Below are positions 43,301 through 50,614 of a stretch of DNA of 64,000 bases, one piece after another. The notes beneath the pieces were generated by a model. That model was given only the letters and a program-made list of their open reading frames with translations. It was not told the origin of the DNA and ran no database searches. Origin of the DNA: JAYPWI01 sp038135065 (GTDB lineage Bacteria; Actinomycetota; Acidimicrobiia; Acidimicrobiales; Poriferisodalaceae); contig JAYPWI010000007.1 of NCBI GenBank assembly GCA_038135065.1, positions 1 through 64,000 on the forward strand, written 5' to 3'. The first letter of the stretch is position 1. Each line of letters opens with the position of its first letter. The translations under genes and the position numbers were made by a program.

Positions 43301-44487
43301 CGACCCCCGACATGATGGAAGCGCTCCAGGCTCTGGCCGCAGAGCGGGGTATGAGTACCGAGGTGCTGCTCGAAGCGGTGGCCAACGGCCTCGAATCTGC
43401 CTACAAGCGGATGCCTGATGCCTCGCAGGATGCATATGTCGTCATCGACGAGGTGTTCAACATCCGGGTGGTCGCCCAGGAGATCGACGAGGAGGGCAAT
43501 GTCGTCCGCGAGTGGGACGACACACCCGAGAACTTTGGTCGAATCGCCGCCCAGACAGCCCGACAGGTGCTGACCCAGCGGATCCGCGAGGTCGAGCGCG
43601 ACATGAAGTACGAGGAGTACGCGGGCCGCGAGGGCGACATCGTCACCGGGATCATCCAACAGCACGATGCCCGGTACACGCTGCTCGATCTCGGGCGTGT
43701 CGAGGCCCTACTCCCTCAGTCCGAGCAGGTGCCCTACGAGCGTCCCGAGGCCAACAGTCGGCTCAAGGCCTACATCGTCGAGGTGCGCAAGACACCGAAG
43801 GGTCCGCAGATCGTCGTGTCCAGAACGCACCCGGGACTGATCCGCGAGTTGTTCAAACTCGAGGTGCCCGAGATCACCGACGGGATCGTCGAGATGCGGG
43901 CGTGCGCGCGGGAGCCAGGACATCGCACCAAGATCGCCGTGTGGTCGAACGATGCCAACGTGGATCCTGTCGGGGCCTGTGTTGGTGCCCGCGGCGCCCG
44001 GGTTCGCCAGGTGGTCAACGAGCTCCGCGGTGAGAAGATCGACATCGTTCCCTTTTCCGATGACCAGCACGACTTCGTGGCTCGAGCGCTGTCACCCGCG
44101 AAGGTGCGCGAGGTCCGCTTCCACGAGATGGAGGGGGTGGCCGAGGTGATCGTTCCTGACCATCAGTTGTCGCTTGCCATCGGTCGTGAGGGCCAGAACG
44201 CTCGGCTGGCAGCTCGGCTCACGGGTTGGCGGATCGATATCAAGAGCGAGACCCAGCTGGCCGAGGAAGAAGCTGCCTATGGGGAGCAGGATTGGGCCGA
44301 AGGTGAGTGGGTGACCGATCCTGACACCGGGGAGCAGACGTGGGTGCCTGCCGACGGTAGTGACGCCATGACGGCCGGTGAGTGGAGCGAGGCAGCAGTG
44401 GAGGAGGGGGCTTCGCAGTCCCTCGAGAGCGAAGGTTCGGAGGCCTCAGAGGCCCAGGACAAGGTCGATGGCGAGCCGATCGCATAG
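43297..44487 (+). CDS. nusA: transcription termination/antitermination factor NusA
   Basis: 396 aa: N-terminal RNAP-binding domain (1-125), S1 domain (about 128-200, GDIVTGIIQQHDARYTLLDLGRVEALLP), KH1 (GARGARVRQVVNELRGEKIDIV) and KH2 (AIGREGQNARLAARLTGWRIDI), then an acidic ~75-residue tail rather than the E. coli AR repeats. The ATG at 43297 overlaps the rimP stop; the YlxR gene usual between nusA and infB is absent. Confidence 0.96.
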   Translation: MTTPDMMEALQALAAERGMSTEVLLEAVANGLESAYKRMPDASQDAYVVIDEVFNIRVVAQEIDEEGNVVREWDDTPENFGRIAAQTARQVLTQRIREVERDMKYEEYAGREGDIVTGIIQQHDARYTLLDLGRVEALLPQSEQVPYERPEANSRLKAYIVEVRKTPKGPQIVVSRTHPGLIRELFKLEVPEITDGIVEMRACAREPGHRTKIAVWSNDANVDPVGACVGARGARVRQVVNELRGEKIDIVPFSDDQHDFVARALSPAKVREVRFHEMEGVAEVIVPDHQLSLAIGREGQNARLAARLTGWRIDIKSETQLAEEEAAYGEQDWAEGEWVTDPDTGEQTWVPADGSDAMTAGEWSEAAVEEGASQSLESEGSEASEAQDKVDGEPIA

Positions 44488-44518
44488 GCTCGGAACTCGT
44501 TCATCGACGTGGACCATG

Positions 44519-44524
44519 TAGCGT
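44519..44524 (+). promoter_or_regulatory. -10 box upstream of infB
   Basis: TAGCGT about 120 nt before infB; an ATG at 44536 gives only six codons (MGHKSP) before a stop. Confidence 0.35.
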
Positions 44525-44642
44525 GGTTGACGGCCATGGGTCACAAGTCGCCCTGACGCCAAGATGATCACCGTCGTTCGTCGACGTTCGTCGGTCACCA
44601 GCCTCGACCGAGCAACCAACCCAACAGACACAAGGAAGGCGC

Positions 44643-47462
44643 TTGCCCAAGAACAGCCGGGTTTACGAACTAGCACGAGAGTTGGGGATGACCAACAAGG
44701 AGGTCCTCGACGCGTGCGACGCGCTCGGAATTGGCGCCAAGAGTCACTCCTCGAGCCTGGTCGAGGCCCAGGCCGACCGGGTCCGCCGTCATGCCGAGCG
44801 CGAAGGGCTCGTGCGCGACGAGCAGCCGGAGGAACCGAAGCCGGCGAAGAAGAAGGCCGCCAAAAAGGCAGCTGCACCGAAAGCTGCAGTCGAGGCTCCG
44901 CCCGCCGAACCAGAGGCGCCCGAACCTCCGGCGCCTGTTCCGTCGCCGCCGGAGGTTGCTGAGGTCCAACCAGCGGAGACCGAGGCCGAGGAATCGTCGA
45001 GCTCGGCATCGACTGAGGCCGATCAGCCCGACAGCGATCCATCTCCGATCGCGCCGTCGTCGGCTCCCCTTCCGCCACCTCCTCCGAATCTTCCACCGCC
45101 ACCGCGGCGATTGGTGACATCGAGCGGTCAAGAGGCACCTCGTCCGCGGCCGGCACCCGAGGTGGAGACACCACGGGCTGCGCCCGCACCTGCACCGCCA
45201 TCGGCTCCCGAGGTTCCCCCGGCTCCGGCGGCACCAGCGGCACCAGCGGCGCGCGATGGGTCAGAAGGCCCTCGGCCCTCGCCTGCGCGTGACATCGGTG
45301 CTCCACCGCCGCGCCTCCCAGCTCCACCCCGCTCGTCGAGCGGCAAACCGATTCCCCCACCGCCAATTCCGCCCCGCTCGTCGAGTGGAAAGCCGATTCC
45401 TCCGCCTCCGGGTCCGCCTCGCTCGAGTCCCGTCGGCCGTCCGGGCGGCGGGCCTCGGCCAGGCGGGCCGCGTCCCGGTGGTCCTCCACCGGGCGGCTTC
45501 GGCGGTCCCGGCGGTCCCGGCGGTGGCCCTCCGGGTGGCCGTCCTGGCGGTCCGGGTGGTCGCCCGGGAGGCCCTCGTGGCGGCCCTCAGCGGCGAGGTC
45601 GACGAGGAAAGCGCTCGCGGAGCCAGCGTGAGGAACTTCAGCCTCAGGAACTCCCCTCCTACACCCCGGTCAATGCACCGGTGCCGGAGGGCGAGGTCAT
45701 CATCGAGCGGGGGTCGACAGCCAAGGAAGTCGCTGCGAAGGTGAACAGGTCTGCCGCCGATGTGGTGCGCTTCCTGCTGCAGCAGGGTGAGATGGTCACC
45801 GCGACCCAGTCCCTCACCGACGAGATGGTTGAGCTCTTCGCAGCCGAGGTCGGTGCCGAGGTCCGGTTGGTCGACCCGGGTGCGGAGCAGGAAGAGGAGA
45901 TCCTCAAGGTCCTCGATATCGAGCTTGCTGCGTCCGGCGGAGCAGCCCGTCCGCCGGTCATCACCGTGATGGGTCACGTCGACCATGGCAAGACCCTCCT
46001 GCTCGATCGCATCCGATCTTCCAACGTCGTCGAAGGTGAGGCGGGTGGTATCACCCAGCACATCGGTGCCTACCGCGTCGAACGGAACGGGCAGTCGATG
46101 ACCTTCATCGACACCCCGGGCCACGAAGCGTTCACGGCGATGCGAGCCCGTGGTGCGCAGGCTACGGACATCGTCATCCTCGTCGTCGCCGCCGACGACG
46201 GAGTGATGCCCCAGACACTCGAGGCGATCGATCATGCGCGGGCTGCTGAGGTTCCGATCGTGGTCGCTGTCAACAAGATGGATCGAGAGGGGGCGGACAT
46301 GAATCGTGTGCTCGCCCAGCTCGCAGAGCGGAACCTCATCCCCGAGTCCTACGGTGGCGACGTGATCACTGTGCCCGTGTCTGCCATGACCCGGGAAGGC
46401 ATTGACGACCTGCTGGACCAGATCCTCCTCGTCGCCGAGGTGGAGGAGCTCACCGCTGTCTCAGACGGTCGGGCGACCGGAACCGTGTTGGAGGCGAATC
46501 TCGATCGCGGGCGCGGTCCGGTCGCCACCATCCTCGTCCAGCAGGGGACCCTCAAGGTCGGTGATCCCCTCGTGGCTGGTGCGGCATGGGGTCGCGTGCG
46601 GGCAATGCTCGACGATCGCGGCCAGGCGCTCAAGGAGGCCGGCCCATCGACCCCGGTCGAGGTCCTTGGTCTCTCCGAGGTGGCTCGCGCTGGGGACCTC
46701 TTCGTGGTGGCTCCCGACGAACGTACGGCCAGCCGGGTGGCTGACACCCGTGAACAATGGCAGCGCCAGGCGACGATGGCCACCACAGCGGGTGCAGCCA
46801 CCGGCGGCGCCAAGCTCGAGGACATCTTCAAGCAGATCCAGGCCGGCGAGGCTGCCACCCTGAACCTCGTGCTGAAGGCAGATGTGCACGGATCTCTCGA
46901 AGCAGTGACCGAATCCCTGCGGAAGCTGGAACGTAACGACGTGAAGCTGTCGTTCGTCAGTCGCGGGGTTGGCGGTATCAACGAGAACGACGTGCAGCTG
47001 GCTGTGGCGTCGAACGCCACGATCATCGGGTTCAACGTGCGTCCCGACCGCAAGGCCCGAGAGGCAGCCGAGGCAGAGAGCGTCGAAGTCCGCTTGTACG
47101 AGATCATCTACAAGCTGCTCGAGGATGTCGAGAACGCCATGATCGGCATGCTCGAGCCCGAGTTCGAGGAGATCGTCACCGGCGAGGCCGAGGTCCGGCA
47201 GGTCTTCCGGATCTCGGGCGTAGGCCCGGTCGCCGGCTGTTTCGTGCAGCACGGGACGATCCGCGACAAGGCCAAGGTCCGTTTCCTGCGCGAGGGCACG
47301 GTGATCTGGAAGGGTTCCGTCTCTTCGCTGCGCCACTTCCAAGACGCGGTTGCTGAGGTGAGCAGCGGTATGGAGTGCGGCATCGGCCTCACCGACTTCA
47401 CCGACCTGAAGGAAGGTGACGTCATCGAGACCTACGATGAGCGGGAGATCCCCCGGACCTGA
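44643..47462 (+). CDS. infB: translation initiation factor IF-2
   Basis: Delivers initiator tRNA to the 30S subunit. 939 aa. N-terminal IF2_N (RVYELARELGMTNKEVLDACDALGI), then a long Ala/Pro then Gly/Arg-rich linker (about 60-330), a second IF2_N (TAKEVAAKVNRSAADVVRFLLQ), the G domain (GHVDHGKT about 445, DTPGHEAF, NKMD) and domains II-IV. The TTG start at 44643 follows AAGGAAGG; no ATG/GTG upstream fits. The linker is longer and more proline-rich than usual. Confidence 0.96.
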   Translation: MPKNSRVYELARELGMTNKEVLDACDALGIGAKSHSSSLVEAQADRVRRHAEREGLVRDEQPEEPKPAKKKAAKKAAAPKAAVEAPPAEPEAPEPPAPVPSPPEVAEVQPAETEAEESSSSASTEADQPDSDPSPIAPSSAPLPPPPPNLPPPPRRLVTSSGQEAPRPRPAPEVETPRAAPAPAPPSAPEVPPAPAAPAAPAARDGSEGPRPSPARDIGAPPPRLPAPPRSSSGKPIPPPPIPPRSSSGKPIPPPPGPPRSSPVGRPGGGPRPGGPRPGGPPPGGFGGPGGPGGGPPGGRPGGPGGRPGGPRGGPQRRGRRGKRSRSQREELQPQELPSYTPVNAPVPEGEVIIERGSTAKEVAAKVNRSAADVVRFLLQQGEMVTATQSLTDEMVELFAAEVGAEVRLVDPGAEQEEEILKVLDIELAASGGAARPPVITVMGHVDHGKTLLLDRIRSSNVVEGEAGGITQHIGAYRVERNGQSMTFIDTPGHEAFTAMRARGAQATDIVILVVAADDGVMPQTLEAIDHARAAEVPIVVAVNKMDREGADMNRVLAQLAERNLIPESYGGDVITVPVSAMTREGIDDLLDQILLVAEVEELTAVSDGRATGTVLEANLDRGRGPVATILVQQGTLKVGDPLVAGAAWGRVRAMLDDRGQALKEAGPSTPVEVLGLSEVARAGDLFVVAPDERTASRVADTREQWQRQATMATTAGAATGGAKLEDIFKQIQAGEAATLNLVLKADVHGSLEAVTESLRKLERNDVKLSFVSRGVGGINENDVQLAVASNATIIGFNVRPDRKAREAAEAESVEVRLYEIIYKLLEDVENAMIGMLEPEFEEIVTGEAEVRQVFRISGVGPVAGCFVQHGTIRDKAKVRFLREGTVIWKGSVSSLRHFQDAVAEVSSGMECGIGLTDFTDLKEGDVIETYDEREIPRT
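45327..45430 (+). repeat. tandem 45-nt repeat in the IF-2 linker
   Basis: Two copies of a 45-nt unit starting at 45327 and 45372 encode PPRSSSGKPIPPPP plus one residue each, and a third partial copy (PPRSSPVG) follows. It lies in the disordered part of IF-2 and suggests unit duplication. Confidence 0.75.
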
Positions 47463-47473
47463 TCGGATCCGAG

Positions 47474-47767
47474 ATGCATGTCCTGGCCCTGTCAGTGGAA
47501 TTGCGGCTGCCCTCGTGTCGGTCGCTGAAGGACAAGCGGCAGATCCTTCGACCCGTCGTCGACGGCCTGCGCCACCGGCATCGGGTGTCGGTGGCTGAGG
47601 TCGATGCCCAGGAGCAGTGGCAGCGAGCGTGTATCGGGGTGTCGGTGGTTGCGGCATCGGCGGCAGGTGCGCAGGAATGGATGGATCAGATCGAACGGTT
47701 CATGTGGTCACGACCCGACGTCGAGGTCGTTGACATCCAGCGACATTGGATGGAGGTCGAGCGGTGA
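47474..47767 (+). CDS. ylxP: YlxP/DUF503 family protein
   Basis: 97 aa. LALSVELRLPSCRSLKDKRQILRPVVDGLRHRHRVSVAEVDAQEQWQRACIGVSVV is the DUF503 pattern (conserved SLKDKR). Small ribosome-operon protein of unknown role, always near infB/rbfA. Overlaps rbfA (GTGA). Confidence 0.93.
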   Translation: MHVLALSVELRLPSCRSLKDKRQILRPVVDGLRHRHRVSVAEVDAQEQWQRACIGVSVVAASAAGAQEWMDQIERFMWSRPDVEVVDIQRHWMEVER

Positions 47768-48153
47768 ACGGTCGTGCGGGGCGTGGGCGCTATCAGCGGG
47801 TCGACCGAGTGGGTGAACTGGTTCGGGAGATCGTGGCGGGCGGTATTGGGCGTCTCGATGACCTCCGCCTCGTGCCAGTGGCGATCACTGGGGTTGAAGT
47901 GGACAACGAGCTCAGTCGGGCGGTTGTGTTCTACGACGTCCTCGACGAGGCGGACCGAGCCGAGGCGGCTGAGGCGCTCGAGGAGCACCGCCACCGGTTG
48001 CAACAGTCACTGGGTCGGCAAAGTCGTCTGCGGCGTACCCCGACCCTGTCCTTCGAACTCGACCCTTCGATCGGCGCTGCTCGGCGGATCGAGGAGATCC
48101 TCGATGCTCTCGACGTCGGCCCGGACCATCCAGCGGACGATGGCGCGCCGTAA
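47764..48153 (+). CDS. rbfA: ribosome-binding factor A
   Basis: 30S maturation factor, 129 aa, KH-like fold: RVDRVGELVREIVAGGIGRLDDLRLVPVAITGVEVDNELSRAVVFYDVLD ... LRRTPTLSFELDPSIGAARRIEEIL. The GTG overlaps the ylxP stop; the 3' end overlaps truB by 14 nt. Confidence 0.94.
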   Translation: MNGRAGRGRYQRVDRVGELVREIVAGGIGRLDDLRLVPVAITGVEVDNELSRAVVFYDVLDEADRAEAAEALEEHRHRLQQSLGRQSRLRRTPTLSFELDPSIGAARRIEEILDALDVGPDHPADDGAP

Positions 48154-49030
48154 GCCGGCAACCGTGCACGGCATGCTGGTCGTGGACAAGCCCGCCGGGA
48201 TGACCAGCCACGACGTGGTCGGACTGCTTCGGCGCCGCCTGGGCGAGCGGCGTATCGGCCATGCGGGCACGCTCGATCCCGACGCAACGGGTGTTCTGGT
48301 GGTGGGCGTCGGCAATGCCACCCGGCTGATGCGCTATGCCACCGCCGGCGAAAAGACGTACGAGTGCGAGGTCGTCTTCGGTAGCGAGACCTCCACCCTG
48401 GACAGCTCGGGGGAGGTGACCGCTCGACACCAGATGGTCCTCGAGCCGGACCAGGTCCGCGAGGCCTCGAAGGCCTTCCTGGGTGAGATCCAACAGGTTC
48501 CGCCGATGGTGTCTGCGGTGCGGGTTGGTGGGCGCCGTCTTCATGAACTCGCCCGGGAAGGCGTTGAGGTCGAGAGAGCCCCTCGCCATGTCACTGTGAG
48601 CAGCTTCGATCTGGAGCCCACTTCCGATCCCGGGGTCTATCGAGCCGTCATCACCTGTTCGGCCGGCACCTACGTCAGAACCCTGGGTGCCGACTTGGGT
48701 TCAGCCTTGGGTGGTGGAGCTCATATCCGGGCTCTGCGACGCACGGCCAGTGGCTCGTTCGGGGAGGATCAGGCTGCAGCGCCGGACGAAGCAAGGCTTC
48801 GGCCGGTCGTGGACATGGTGGGGTCGATGACCCGGATGTTGGTCAGCTTCTCCGACCACCCCCTAATTCGCAATGGGGGTGTGCTCCCGTTCGATCGCTA
48901 TCAGGGGGCGGGGCCATGGGCCGTTGTGGCCGCTCATCCCGACACAGGTGGGCCCGACGAACTTCTAGCTGTGCACGAACTCGTCGGCGATCGGATCCGG
49001 GTCGGCGTGGTGATTCCCCTGCCGAGCTGA
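48140..49030 (+). CDS. truB: tRNA pseudouridine(55) synthase TruB
   Basis: Makes pseudouridine 55 in the T loop. 296 aa. Catalytic Asp46 in GHAGTLDPDATGVL; KTYECEVVFGSETSTLDSSGEV, QVPPMVSAVRVGGRRLHELAREG and SAGTYVRTLGADLG are family blocks. A C-terminal PUA-like end (VVAAHPDTGGPDELLAVHELVGD) is present. ATG at 48140 gives the basic MARRKPATVHGMLVVDKPAG start. Confidence 0.96.
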   Translation: MARRKPATVHGMLVVDKPAGMTSHDVVGLLRRRLGERRIGHAGTLDPDATGVLVVGVGNATRLMRYATAGEKTYECEVVFGSETSTLDSSGEVTARHQMVLEPDQVREASKAFLGEIQQVPPMVSAVRVGGRRLHELAREGVEVERAPRHVTVSSFDLEPTSDPGVYRAVITCSAGTYVRTLGADLGSALGGGAHIRALRRTASGSFGEDQAAAPDEARLRPVVDMVGSMTRMLVSFSDHPLIRNGGVLPFDRYQGAGPWAVVAAHPDTGGPDELLAVHELVGDRIRVGVVIPLPS

Positions 49031-49073
49031 AGCGCCTGGGTGAGGGGACTCGGTCGATTCGGTCCGAGCACGG

Positions 49074-49079
49074 TAGATT
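49074..49079 (+). promoter_or_regulatory. -10 box of a leaderless promoter (ribF)
   Basis: TAGATT, 8 nt before the GTG at 49088. Confidence 0.55.
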
Positions 49080-49087
49080 CGTCCCTC

Positions 49088-50032
49088 GTGGAAATCATTC
49101 GTGACATGGCCTGGTGTCCGGTTCTGGAGCACGGCAGCGTCATCACCGTCGGTGAGTACGACGGGGTCCACCGTGGCCATCGGACCGTCATTTCCGAGAT
49201 GCATCGAATGGCGGCCGAGCGGGGATGCGCAACGGCGGTGGTGACCTTCGACCGACACCCGGCCAGCGTCGTGCGACCGGAGTCGGCCCCCCTCCTGCTG
49301 TGTGACCTCGATCACAAGCTCGAACTCCTCGCCGAAACCGGGGTCGACTACACCCTCGTCATCGAGTTCGACGAGGCGCAGGCCCAAGTGCCAGCCGAGC
49401 GATTCGCCCTCGACGTGCTTGTCGGCTGCCTTTCGGCACGGGCCGTGGTGGTGGGTGCCGACTTCCATTTCGGTCAGGGCCGCAGGGGAAATGTCGACAC
49501 GCTGCGAGCCGTCGGTACGGATAACGGCTACGAGGTCGTAGGCCTTCCGCTCGTGAAACAGCTCACTGGCGAGGGCGATGTGATCAGTTCGACGTCCATT
49601 CGGGCGGCCCTCAGTGTCGGTGATGTCGAGAAGGCGCATCGACTGCTCGGGCGCCCGTTCGAGGTGAGGGGAGCGGTGGCCCCGGGCGACCGGAGGGGTC
49701 GCAGCATCGGCTTTCCGACGGCGAACATCCCCACAGCGCCCGAACTCCAAGTTCCCGCCGACGGGGTGTACGCGGCCTGGTACGTGCGCCCCGATGGTTC
49801 TCAGTACCCGGCTGCCGTGAACGTCGGGCGTCGGCCCACCTTTTACGAGTTCGCAGAGCGGTCGCTCATCGAGGCCCACGTGATCGGCTTCCGTGGAGAC
49901 CTGTACGAAGAACCGGCCCGCCTGCGCTTTGTCAAGCGCCTGCGCGGCGAGCAGCGCTTCGACGGGGTCGAGGCGTTGACAGCACAACTACGACGGGACA
50001 CCGAGGCTGCGGCGTCTGCCTTGCTCGAGTAG
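49088..50032 (+). CDS. ribF: bifunctional riboflavin kinase / FAD synthetase
   Basis: Makes FMN then FAD. 314 aa: adenylyltransferase domain (about 15-170, VGEYDGVHRGHRTVI with the HxGH motif and SSTSIRAALSVGDVEKAHRLLGRPF) and flavokinase domain (about 180-305, GDRRGRSIGFPTANIP, the PTAN Mg/ADP motif). The first motif has GEYDGVH where GxFDGVH is usual. The GTG at 49088 is chosen by the -10 box. Confidence 0.95.
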   Translation: MEIIRDMAWCPVLEHGSVITVGEYDGVHRGHRTVISEMHRMAAERGCATAVVTFDRHPASVVRPESAPLLLCDLDHKLELLAETGVDYTLVIEFDEAQAQVPAERFALDVLVGCLSARAVVVGADFHFGQGRRGNVDTLRAVGTDNGYEVVGLPLVKQLTGEGDVISSTSIRAALSVGDVEKAHRLLGRPFEVRGAVAPGDRRGRSIGFPTANIPTAPELQVPADGVYAAWYVRPDGSQYPAAVNVGRRPTFYEFAERSLIEAHVIGFRGDLYEEPARLRFVKRLRGEQRFDGVEALTAQLRRDTEAAASALLE

Positions 50033-50053
50033 GGAGCGGACGCTTCCTGCTGC

Positions 50054-50059
50054 TACGAT
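50054..50059 (+). promoter_or_regulatory. -10 box of rpsO
   Basis: TACGAT about 90 nt upstream of the rpsO ATG, leaving a leader for the ribosome site. Confidence 0.4.
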
Positions 50060-50147
50060 GTCAGACGGCCCGTGTACGTGCGCTGGCCACTGCCGTCACT
50101 CATCACCACGACGGCGCCACGACGCCCAAACGCATTCGAAGGAAACC

Positions 50148-50405
50148 ATGCCCGACAAGGCCGACACGATCGCCGAGCACCGCCACCACGAGACCGACAC
50201 CGGGTCTCCTGAAGTGCAGGTTGCGTTGCTCACCGCACGGATCAATCACCTCACCGAACACTTCAAGACCCACAAGAAGGACAACCACAGTCGTCAGGGG
50301 CTCCTCAAGCTCGTCGGTCGACGTCGACGTCTACTGCGGTATCTGCAGGACAACGACGTCGAGCGCTACCGGGCCCTGATCGCAAAACTCGGCCTCCGGC
50401 GCTGA
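50148..50405 (+). CDS. rpsO: 30S ribosomal protein uS15
   Basis: 85 aa: HHETDTGSPEVQVALLTARINHLTEHFKTHKKDNHSRQGLLKLVGRRRRLLRYLQ is diagnostic. The ATG at 50148 follows AAGGAAACC; the frame from 50058 would add 30 unrelated residues. Confidence 0.97.
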   Translation: MPDKADTIAEHRHHETDTGSPEVQVALLTARINHLTEHFKTHKKDNHSRQGLLKLVGRRRRLLRYLQDNDVERYRALIAKLGLRR

Positions 50406-50416
50406 TCATCGACACA

Positions 50417-50436
50417 GAGCGGCCTTCGGGCCGCTC
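50417..50436 (+). terminator. rpsO terminator with UUCG loop
   Basis: 8-bp perfect stem (50417-50424/50429-50436) closed by TTCG, 11 nt after the rpsO stop. No T tract. May be an attenuator or RNase III site between rpsO and pnp. Confidence 0.65.
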
Positions 50437-50614
50437 GTGCGCGTTGAGCACTTCATCGCGTCAATCCCTTGCTGCGGGTTGGCGGTCGCCGGTCCCTCTG
50501 GCCCAACCGTTCGCCGCGTCGGTGGCTCGGTTACGTGGAGCACCAGGGTGATCGACGTCCTCCAACGTCCAGCAACCATGCAGGCGGGAAGGCCCCGCCG
50601 AAGGAGAAACAACA
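50437..50614 (+). promoter_or_regulatory. pnp leader
   Basis: 178-nt leader, no gene. A GGCGGG/CCCGCC hairpin (50583-50599) sits just before the GAAGGAG ribosome site; in E. coli pnp leader hairpins are cut by RNase III for autoregulation, which could apply here. Confidence 0.35.

Noticed and set aside
41325..43385. 686-aa minus-strand frame
   Set aside because: Antisense to ispG and rimP, no domain recognisable.
44536..44556. Six-codon ORF (MGHKSP) in the infB leader
   Set aside because: Spacing from the -10 box is 11 nt and there is no coupling to infB; too short to support.
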